A DNA stretch of 20,836 nucleotides from Opitutia bacterium UBA7441. Lineage in GTDB: Bacteria; Verrucomicrobiota; Verrucomicrobiia; Opitutales; Coraliomargaritaceae. The stretch lies in assembly GCA_002480015.1 (NCBI GenBank), contig DLQD01000012.1, positions 1 to 20,836 on the forward strand, in the 5' to 3' direction. The notes beneath the pieces are model-generated. The model searched no databases. It worked only from the letters and a program-made list of their open reading frames with translations, and was not told where the DNA came from. Made by a program: the position numbers and the translations under genes. Below are positions 10,792 through 16,725 of the stretch, piece after piece. The number at the start of each line of letters is the position of its first letter. The stretch's first letter is position 1.

Positions 10792-10935
10792 ATTAAGTGT
10801 CTATTGTAAGTCGTTTAATCAACGAAGTTTTCTTCGCGGTGCAAATGGGTGAGCTTGAATGTCTTGAATCAGTCGTGAACACCACACTCTCAAGGGATCC
10901 GCGGCTTATCAACGAAAAGCGTAACATTTCGCCAG

Positions 10936-12033
10936 ATGGACGCTTATTGCTTGGCGGGCCTGGGTAAACATCCCTATGTCTATGCTGTGTCGTATTCGGG
11001 TCATGCAATCGTAGAAAAACTGCGCAACGAAGCGGAGGCTCTGGGCTTTCATGCCTTCGGTGTGGCTGCGGTGCCCCTGGAGTTGCGCCGCGAGTATTAT
11101 GAGCAATGGATCGCCGAGGGGAAGCACGGCACGATGACCTGGATGGAGCGGAATAACGATCGACGCTTGCACCCGGAGCAGCTGATCGGAAACGGCGAGG
11201 CCCGATCCATCATCGTCCTGGCGCTCAACTATTACCAGCCCGACCCCGTGCGCGGCTACCGTATCGCCAAATACGCCCTCGGGGACGATTACCACAATTT
11301 CATCCTGCGCCGATTGAAGCGTTTGTGCCGGATGCTACGCGAGGACTACGGCGGCGATCAGCGCCCCTACGTGGATACTGGGCCGTTGTTGGAAAAGCCC
11401 ATTGCGGAGGCCGCCGGGCTGGGTTGGCAGGGCAAAAGCACCATCTTGATCGAGCCGAAACGGGGGACTTGGAGCTTCCTCGCTAACATTGTAACGACCC
11501 TCGAACTGCCTGTCGGCGAAAAGCAAAAAGACCGCTGCGGCACGTGCACGCGCTGTATTGACGTCTGTCCGACCCAGGCGATCATCGCACCCTATCAGCT
11601 CGATGCGTCCAAATGCATTTCCTATCTCACGATCGAGCACGATGGCGCCATCCCGCCGGAATATCGTGAGGCGATCGGCGACCGACTCTACGGCTGCGAC
11701 GAGTGCCTGGACGTCTGCCCCTGGAATAAGTGGGCTGTGCCGACGGTGGAGGCCAAGTTCGCACCCCGCGAGCTGCCGGAGCTGCGCGAGTTGTTGGGCT
11801 GGGACGAGGCTACGTTTACGGAGCGCATGCAAGGCTCGCCTATGCGGCGCTTAAAACTGCACCGCTTCAAGCGCAACATATGCGTTGTCTTGGGCAATGT
11901 CGGTACCGCAGAGGACTTGCCCGCACTGCGCTGGGCCGCTGGTGGCGACGACGCAATGGTCGCCGAGCATGCCAACTGGGCAATTGCACGGATCGGGCAT
12001 CGAATGCGCAGAGTACCGATCAGTCAGGGCTAA
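10936..12033 (+). CDS. queG: Epoxyqueuosine reductase
   Basis: Reduces epoxyqueuosine to queuosine in tRNA, the last step of queuosine synthesis, using cobalamin and two [4Fe-4S] clusters. The 365 residues show VDTGPLLEKPIAEAAGLGWQGK with D147, the proposed proton donor of the family. The ferredoxin part has the CGTCTRCIDVC cluster (C201, C204, C207, C211) and the second set C227, C254, C257 and C261 (GCDECLDVCPWNKW), so all eight Cys ligands are present. The C-terminal NVGTAEDLPALRWAAGGDDAMVAEHANWAI segment looks like the HEAT-like repeat of the family. The ATG at 10936 gives about 17 residues before the expected start of homology; a GTG at codon 18 is an alternative. Neither has a Shine-Dalgarno sequence. 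Divergent from hflK. Confidence 0.93.
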   Translation: MDAYCLAGLGKHPYVYAVSYSGHAIVEKLRNEAEALGFHAFGVAAVPLELRREYYEQWIAEGKHGTMTWMERNNDRRLHPEQLIGNGEARSIIVLALNYYQPDPVRGYRIAKYALGDDYHNFILRRLKRLCRMLREDYGGDQRPYVDTGPLLEKPIAEAAGLGWQGKSTILIEPKRGTWSFLANIVTTLELPVGEKQKDRCGTCTRCIDVCPTQAIIAPYQLDASKCISYLTIEHDGAIPPEYREAIGDRLYGCDECLDVCPWNKWAVPTVEAKFAPRELPELRELLGWDEATFTERMQGSPMRRLKLHRFKRNICVVLGNVGTAEDLPALRWAAGGDDAMVAEHANWAIARIGHRMRRVPISQG

Positions 12034-12184
12034 CGGATGCCAAAAAGGGCGTTCGACTGCCAGAAGGATCATCCAGAGCGGACCCCTCGCGCGGATCTGA
12101 ACGGCGATCGAGAGCGGCAGGTTTTTATTGCGATCCCCGCTTCTTTGGTAAACATCGGAACTTTAACGCCACCTGATCTCACTC

Positions 12185-12508
12185 ATGAAAGATACTTTTA
12201 TTAGCTCCGAAGGCCGCATCGGCCGTTTTGTTTTCATCACCCGTATCGTCCTGCTCGTTGTTTTAACAACGGTGGCGACAATGAAGGCGATTAGCTACTT
12301 CGACCACTGGCATCATGGTAACTACAGCCCGCTCGGCCCCTTCTTGGGGATTGTGATCGGCCTTATTTGCCTGCTGGCCGGCCTTATGCAGTTACTCAAG
12401 CGTCTGCGCGATATCGGCAAGCCTGCTTACTGGACGCTCTGGATGCTCATCCCGGGCGTCAATGTGCTCGTGCTGCTCTACGTGGCGGCGGCTCCCTCTA
12501 AAGCGTAG
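12185..12508 (+). CDS. DUF805 family small membrane protein
   Basis: A 107-residue inner-membrane protein with the DUF805 pattern. The N terminus has GRIGRFVF (10-17), the GR-x-x-R signature of the family. There are three predicted membrane segments (about 16-34, 50-70 and 82-101). KRLRDIGKPAYWTLWMLIPGVN (72-93) is the conserved loop between the last two and is diagnostic for DUF805. The biochemical role of the family is unknown. It is about 150 bp from both queG and tig on the same strand. The ATG is preceded by CACCTGATCTCACTC, with no Shine-Dalgarno sequence. The gap 12034-12184 before it contains only short pairings (GATCG/CGATC) and no clear terminator. Confidence 0.88.
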   Translation: MKDTFISSEGRIGRFVFITRIVLLVVLTTVATMKAISYFDHWHHGNYSPLGPFLGIVIGLICLLAGLMQLLKRLRDIGKPAYWTLWMLIPGVNVLVLLYVAAAPSKA

Positions 12509-12560
12509 GGCGAAGTCGCGCAGTTGATTCCTCGGGTCATCTTTCTGCCCGAAGTCTCTG

Positions 12561-12590
12561 TATAATAGGCATTGACCGTAAAATGCCTAT
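12561..12590 (+). promoter_or_regulatory. Candidate tig promoter -10 with overlapping dyad
   Basis: A perfect TATAAT (12561-12566) lies 96 bp before the tig start. Overlapping its end is a perfect 9-bp inverted repeat, ATAGGCATT (12565-12573) and AATGCCTAT (12582-12590), with an 8-nt spacer. The dyad would cover the transcription start region, as an operator would, or form a hairpin at the 5' end of the mRNA. No convincing -35 is found 16-18 bp upstream, so promoter use is uncertain. Confidence 0.4.
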
Positions 12591-12662
12591 ACCCTTTATT
12601 CACCCGCTTTTTCAAGTGCGGCGTGCTTTTGCGCCGACCTACTTCAAACATCCATACACACC

Positions 12663-13991
12663 GTGAAAACCGACGTTCAAGACATCAACCCGACCCGTAA
12701 AACCATCGCCGTAACCGTGACTTCCGAGGAAATTACCAAGCAAGAGGCGAAACTGATCAAGGACTTCCAGCGTCAAGCGAAAATCCCCGGCTTCCGTCCC
12801 GGAAAAGCACCCGAAAACATGGTGCGCAGTCGATTTGCCAAGGACATCCAGCAAGAGCTCAAGCAGCGCGTCATTTCCCAAGCCCATCAAGAGGGAGTGG
12901 CCGGCGCGGACTTTGAGGTTTTCACGATTGTCGAGCTTGAAGAGGGCGAAATCACCTCGGGTCAGGATGCCGTCATCACGTTCACCGTCGATGTCATTCC
13001 TGAATTCAATCTGCCTGCCTACGAAGGCCTTAAAGTGAGTGCAGAGCCGACCGACGCGTCGGATGAAGAAGTCACCAAGATGCTCGACCAGATCCTCAGC
13101 CAGCGAGCCGAGTTCAACGTGGCCGAGAAGGCCGCCGAGAAGGGCGACTACGTTCAGTGCGGTTATGTAGGTAAAATCGGTGACGAGTTAGTGGCCGATC
13201 TAGTGCCTGATGCCACGATGTATGGCAGCCAAAAAACGACATGGGAAGAGGCCGGCTCCGAAGACGCCCCCGGCGTGCGTGCCATTATCGATGGCCTCGT
13301 CGGCATGAAGGCGGGTGACGCCAAGGAAGTGACGATGGAGTTTCCCGAAGACTTCAAGCCCGAAGCTCTTGCTGGGAAGACCGCCGTTTACAGCCTCGAG
13401 GCCAAGGAAGTCCGCGAAAAGGTGATGCCAGAAATGGACGAAGCCTTCTTCAAAAGCCTTCAGGTGAAGGACGAAGCCGAACTTCGCGAACGCATCGCCG
13501 AAAACATTTCCAACCAAAAGAAGCAGCAAAACGCCAATGCTGAGCGCCAGCAGATCACAGAAGAATTGCTGAAAGCCGTCGATTTCCCGATTCCCGAAAG
13601 CGGCGTTGAGCGCGAGACCGAGTCGGTCCTTCGCGACTTCATGCGGCGTAATATGCAACAAGGCGTCTCTGCTGAAGAGTTCGAAAAACACAAAGAGTCG
13701 CTCCACGAAGGCGCCAGCAAGGCTGCCCATGATCGACTTAAGTCTCGTCTTATCCTCACCAAGATCGCCGAGAAGGAGAAGATCAAGGTCGAGAACGAAG
13801 ATTTCAGCCGTATGATAATGATGGAAGCCCAACAGACGGGCCAAAACCCTGAGAAGGTGGTTAAGGAACTCCGCAAGGATCAGAGCCGTATTAACGATAT
13901 GCGCCGCGAGATCATCCTCGGCAAAACTATGGACTGGCTCCTTGAGAAGGCGGAGCGATCGGAGGCTGAGCCCGTCGAGGTAGTCAGTTAA
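12663..13991 (+). CDS. tig: Trigger factor, ribosome-associated chaperone
   Basis: Binds nascent chains at the ribosome exit tunnel and assists folding. 442 residues is close to the family norm. The N-terminal ribosome-binding domain contains the signature IPGFRPGKAP (41-50). A PPIase (FKBP-like) domain spans about 150-245, including GDYVQCGYVGKIGDE and IIDGLVGMKAGDAKEV. The C-terminal helical arms begin with MPEMDEAFFKSL, and the protein ends in an acidic tail. It starts with GTG at 12663; there is no upstream in-frame ATG and no Shine-Dalgarno sequence (CATACACACC precedes it). It is followed by clpP and clpX, the classic tig-clpP-clpX order that links folding with degradation. A TATAAT with a dyad lies in the leader region. 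Confidence 0.95.
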   Translation: MKTDVQDINPTRKTIAVTVTSEEITKQEAKLIKDFQRQAKIPGFRPGKAPENMVRSRFAKDIQQELKQRVISQAHQEGVAGADFEVFTIVELEEGEITSGQDAVITFTVDVIPEFNLPAYEGLKVSAEPTDASDEEVTKMLDQILSQRAEFNVAEKAAEKGDYVQCGYVGKIGDELVADLVPDATMYGSQKTTWEEAGSEDAPGVRAIIDGLVGMKAGDAKEVTMEFPEDFKPEALAGKTAVYSLEAKEVREKVMPEMDEAFFKSLQVKDEAELRERIAENISNQKKQQNANAERQQITEELLKAVDFPIPESGVERETESVLRDFMRRNMQQGVSAEEFEKHKESLHEGASKAAHDRLKSRLILTKIAEKEKIKVENEDFSRMIMMEAQQTGQNPEKVVKELRKDQSRINDMRREIILGKTMDWLLEKAERSEAEPVEVVS

Positions 13992-14095
13992 TTATCTTCG
14001 AACCGTAGATTCCTCAAAAGGCATTTGATATTCGGCAGATGGCACATAGGCTAGAGTGCTCGTTATAAATTTACTCTTAAACCAATATATAAACT

Positions 14096-14692
14096 GTGAG
14101 CTACGTACCACTTCCAACTGTCTATGAACGCGAAGGCCGCACCGAGCGCGCATGGGATATTTATAGCCGCCTCCTTCGAGATCGTATCATTTTTATCGGT
14201 ACCCCGATTAATGACTTCGTTGCGAATGCGGTCATCGCGCAAATGCTCTTCTTGCAGATGGAAGATCCGAAAAAGGACATTAGCCTGTATATCAACTCTC
14301 CGGGCGGCAGCGTGACGGATGGCATGGCCATCTATGACACGATGAATTTCCTGCAGTGCGATACCGTGACCTATTGCGTTGGCCAGGCCGCCAGTATGGC
14401 GACACTCCTTCTTGCGGCCGGCACCAAAGGCAAGCGCTATGCCTTGCCCAATAGTCGTGTGATGATGCACCAGCCCACCGGTGGTGCCACTGGTCAAACC
14501 TCCGACATCTCGATCGCGGCTCGCGAGATTCTTCGCTGGCGCGCCCGCATGAACGAGCTGATCGCCAGCCACACCAATAAAACGGCTGAAGAGATTGCCG
14601 CCGATTCCGATCGTGATTTCTACCTGACCGCCGAGGATGCCCTGGCCTACGGTATCGTTGACAAAGTGATCGAAGCGAAGCCCATCGCTTAG
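14096..14692 (+). CDS. clpP: ATP-dependent Clp protease proteolytic subunit
   Basis: Serine peptidase that forms the tetradecameric chamber degrading unfolded or tagged proteins delivered by ClpX or ClpA. The 198 residues include YERERxxR-like processing-region residues (YEREGRTERAWDIYSRLL), RIIFIGTPIND, and the triad S100 (GQAASMA), H125 (VMMHQP) and D174 (SDRDFYLTAEDALAYGIVD); the spacing equals that of E. coli ClpP. YINSPGGSVTDGMAIYDTM is also conserved. It starts with GTG at 14096, preceded by the AT-rich CCAATATATAAACT and no Shine-Dalgarno sequence. A TATAAA at 14064-14069 in the 104-bp gap after tig might be a -10 element, without a clear -35. clpX follows after 27 bp. Confidence 0.96.
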   Translation: MSYVPLPTVYEREGRTERAWDIYSRLLRDRIIFIGTPINDFVANAVIAQMLFLQMEDPKKDISLYINSPGGSVTDGMAIYDTMNFLQCDTVTYCVGQAASMATLLLAAGTKGKRYALPNSRVMMHQPTGGATGQTSDISIAAREILRWRARMNELIASHTNKTAEEIAADSDRDFYLTAEDALAYGIVDKVIEAKPIA

Positions 14693-14719
14693 CGCCGCTA
14701 CGAAGCGAATATTTAGATT

Positions 14720-16123
14720 ATGGCCAAATCCACCCGGATGACATTCTGCTCTTTCTGCGGAAAAGCACAAAACGAAGTTCGCAAGATGATCGCCGGCCCC
14801 GCTGGCGTTCACATTTGCGATTCCTGTGTGTCAGTGTGTAAAACCATTATTGACCGGGAGCTTTCCGACAGTGCTGAAGCGGCTAAGCCCAAGCGCGGTT
14901 CGTCCGGCAGTCGCTTCAATCTGCTCAAGCCGGCGCAGATCACCGCTGCGCTGGATGAGCATATCATCAGTCAGGATTACGCTAAGCGTGCCTTGGCTGT
15001 CGCCGTTTACAATCATTACAAGCGCCTCCGTTCCGAGTCGCGCGTCGAGCAGGCCCCGGGCTTCGCTGATCTCGATAGTCAGTATGACGACGTGCAGATC
15101 GAGAAGAGTAACATCCTCTTGCTCGGCCCCACCGGCAGCGGAAAGACGCTCCTTGCCCGCACGCTGGCCAAGATGCTCGACGTGCCTTTTGCCATCGCCG
15201 ACGCCACTACATTAACCGAAGCGGGCTACGTGGGTGAAGACGTGGAAAATATCGTCCTCCGCCTCCTGCAGTCTGCCGAATACGACGTCAAAAAAGCCGA
15301 GTGCGGCATCATCTATGTCGATGAGATCGATAAGATCGGCCGCAAGACCGACAACGTCTCCATCACTCGCGACGTATCGGGTGAAGGCGTGCAGCAGGCG
15401 CTCCTTAAAATCCTTGAAGGCACCATTTGCAATGTGCCGCCGCAAGGTGGGCGCAAGCACCCGAACCAAGAGTATATCCAACTGGATACATCGAACATTT
15501 TATTTATCTGCGGGGGAGCCTTTGTCGGCCTCGATAAGATCGTGCAAGGGCGTGTCGGCTCTAAGGCGATGGGCTTCGATACCGAGCGCAACCGCCGCCA
15601 AAACGAAGTGCCCCTCAGTGAATTGCTTCGCGAAGTGCAGCCCGAGGATCTCGTCCATTACGGCATGATTCCTGAATTTATCGGGCGCTTGCCCATGGTT
15701 GCCGTGCTCGACGAGCTGAGTCGCTCCGACCTCGAACATATTTTGCAAAATACCAAGAACTCCTTGGTCAAACAATACGGCAAGCTCTTCTCGATGGAAG
15801 GCGCTGAGCTGCATTTTACCCGCGAAGCCGTTGCCGCCATCGCCGAAAAGGCGATCGAACTTAAGACCGGTGCCCGCGCCCTGCGATCAATCATGGAGCG
15901 CATCATGCTCGATGTGATGTATGATTTGCCCCAGACCGAAAATGTCGAGAAGGTGGTCATCAATCGAGCCGTCGTCGAAGGCCGGGGTAAGCCCAAGCTA
16001 CATTTGGTCAAAGCCTTAGAACCAGACGCTGGTTCAGTGAAGCCTAAGTCGGGCCAGTCGCCCAAGTCGGCCCAGTCCTCGGAATCGTCCGATTCTTCTC
16101 AGTCGCCGGCCGACGCAGCATAG
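14720..16123 (+). CDS. clpX: ATP-dependent Clp protease ATP-binding subunit ClpX
   Basis: AAA+ unfoldase that recognises substrates and feeds them to ClpP. The N-terminal zinc-binding domain has C10, C13, C33 and C36 (CSFC...CDSC). The Walker A is GPTGSGKT with K142, and the Walker B is IIYVDEID with D201 and E202. The pore segment AGYVGEDVEN and the sensor 2 segment GARALRSIMERIMLD are present. The ClpP-docking loop reads MGF (284-286) in place of the usual IGF, a conservative change. At 467 residues it is longer than typical because of a tail of about 38 residues rich in Ser, Gln, Pro and Lys, partly built from an 18-bp repeat. Co-oriented with clpP, 27 bp apart; no Shine-Dalgarno sequence (CGAATATTTAGATT before the ATG). 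Confidence 0.96.
   Translation: MAKSTRMTFCSFCGKAQNEVRKMIAGPAGVHICDSCVSVCKTIIDRELSDSAEAAKPKRGSSGSRFNLLKPAQITAALDEHIISQDYAKRALAVAVYNHYKRLRSESRVEQAPGFADLDSQYDDVQIEKSNILLLGPTGSGKTLLARTLAKMLDVPFAIADATTLTEAGYVGEDVENIVLRLLQSAEYDVKKAECGIIYVDEIDKIGRKTDNVSITRDVSGEGVQQALLKILEGTICNVPPQGGRKHPNQEYIQLDTSNILFICGGAFVGLDKIVQGRVGSKAMGFDTERNRRQNEVPLSELLREVQPEDLVHYGMIPEFIGRLPMVAVLDELSRSDLEHILQNTKNSLVKQYGKLFSMEGAELHFTREAVAAIAEKAIELKTGARALRSIMERIMLDVMYDLPQTENVEKVVINRAVVEGRGKPKLHLVKALEPDAGSVKPKSGQSPKSAQSSESSDSSQSPADAA
16046..16081 (+). repeat. 18-bp imperfect tandem repeat in the clpX tail
   Basis: Two copies of an 18-bp unit starting AAGTCGG-CCAGTC (16046-16063 and 16064-16081) encode the K-S-x-Q-S pattern of the ClpX C-terminal tail. 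The first 15 positions differ at two bases. It is followed by a Ser-rich run. It is likely a replication-slippage expansion in a disordered tail, with no known function. Confidence 0.6.
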
Positions 16124-16144
16124 CCCTGTCGTGCGATGCTCTTC

Positions 16145-16311
16145 AGCGCGCGCTTAAAATGGCCGGCTTGAAACGACTCGCTGACTAAGGTGAGTCCTGC
16201 CACTGAGGGTTTCTCCGCTAGCGGTCACCTAGCTTGGATCCAATCTCAAGTCTGGGGTCTGGCCGGAATGGCGCTAGTTTAAGGAGGTTAAACGAGTTTC
16301 TCGATTCGTTT
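16145..16311 (+). other. Palindrome-rich non-coding gap between clpX and the phasin-like gene
   Basis: Three perfect 10-bp palindromes occur within 100 bp: AGCGCGCGCT (16145-16154), CCGCTAGCGG (16215-16224) and TTGGATCCAA (16234-16243). Nested complementary arms could fold the plus-strand RNA: AGCGC/GCGCT (16145-16149 with 16271-16275), CCGGC/GCCGG (16163-16167 with 16262-16266), CTTGA/TCAAG (16167-16171 with 16246-16250) and CTAAGGTGA/TCACCTAG with one bulged A (16185-16193 with 16225-16232). Next is GTTTAA-GGAGG-TTAAAC (16277-16293), a hairpin with a Shine-Dalgarno-like loop that is too far from any start to serve as an RBS. AAACGA/TCGTTT (16290-16311) may contribute to clpX termination. 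No coding frame is convincing. A small RNA, attenuator or operator cluster is possible. Confidence 0.35.
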
Positions 16312-16318
16312 TGCGCTC

Positions 16319-16347
16319 TTGTATTTCCGTGAGAGCGGGCGTATATT
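16319..16347 (+). promoter_or_regulatory. Candidate promoter of the phasin-like gene
   Basis: TTGTAT (16319-16324) and TATATT (16342-16347) are 17 bp apart, a reasonable sigma-70 arrangement (3 of 6 and 5 of 6 consensus bases). The -10 ends only 9 bp before the ATG at 16357, so transcription would start within a few bases of the start codon and the mRNA would be leaderless or nearly so. Confidence 0.4.
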
Positions 16348-16356
16348 GATGCTATT

Positions 16357-16671
16357 ATGATCGATCTCGTTAAGAAAACTATGTTAGCCGGCATTGGCGT
16401 GGCTGTCGTGACGAAGGATAAAGTTCTGGAATCACTCGATGAATTGGTGGAAAAAGGGAAGCTTTCCAAAGACGAGGCAGTCGCCATGTCTGATAAAATT
16501 GTCGAAGAGGGCCGCTCCGAAACCGAGAAGGCCAAGGTCGAAGCGAGCAAGCTCTTCAATGAAATGCTGCACCGCGCCAACGTCGTGACAAAAGACCAGT
16601 ATGACTCCCTAGCCGCGCGGGTCACAGCCCTCGAAGGGAAACTCCATAAGGAATTTCCGAATAGTGATTGA
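16357..16671 (+). CDS. Phasin-like small coiled-coil protein
   Basis: A 104-residue protein that starts with a short amphipathic or hydrophobic segment (LVKKTMLAGIGVAVVTKDKV, 4-23) and continues as a highly charged helix rich in Glu and Lys (about 24-75), ending in a heptad-like SLAARVTALEGKL (84-96). This resembles the phasin / polyhydroxyalkanoate-granule-associated superfamily, whose members are small, helical and surface-binding. There is no direct evidence for PHA here: no PHA synthase is present in the window. The next gene, 54 bp on, is ubiB; I recall that small phasin-like genes are often found next to ABC1/UbiB kinases in several phyla, which supports a real gene but not a function. 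It may be read from a leaderless transcript. Confidence 0.75.
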   Translation: MIDLVKKTMLAGIGVAVVTKDKVLESLDELVEKGKLSKDEAVAMSDKIVEEGRSETEKAKVEASKLFNEMLHRANVVTKDQYDSLAARVTALEGKLHKEFPNSD

Positions 16672-16680
16672 GTGGTAGGA

Positions 16681-16718
16681 TGTTAGTTGCAGGTTGGAAG
16701 TAGCTTAAACAACTAACA
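16681..16718. repeat. 9-bp perfect inverted repeat before ubiB
   Basis: TGTTAGTTG (16681-16689) and CAACTAACA (16710-16718) are exact reverse complements separated by 20 bases, filling most of the 54-bp gap between the phasin-like gene and ubiB. The right arm ends 7 bp before the ubiB ATG. There is no T run, so it is not a standard terminator. It could be an operator or an mRNA hairpin that masks or exposes the ubiB start. Confidence 0.8.
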
Positions 16719-16725
16719 ACTCTAG

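Noticed and set aside
12034..12184. Possible small gene or RNA between queG and the DUF805 gene
   Set aside because: Short frames there are continuations of shadow frames of queG, and pairings are only 5 bp; nothing supports a gene.
16184..16232. GGTGAGTCC and GCCACTG, which resemble pieces of a cobalamin riboswitch
   Set aside because: The order, spacing and remaining conserved boxes do not fit, and the downstream gene is not a cobalamin-linked gene. Reported only as an unassigned structured gap.
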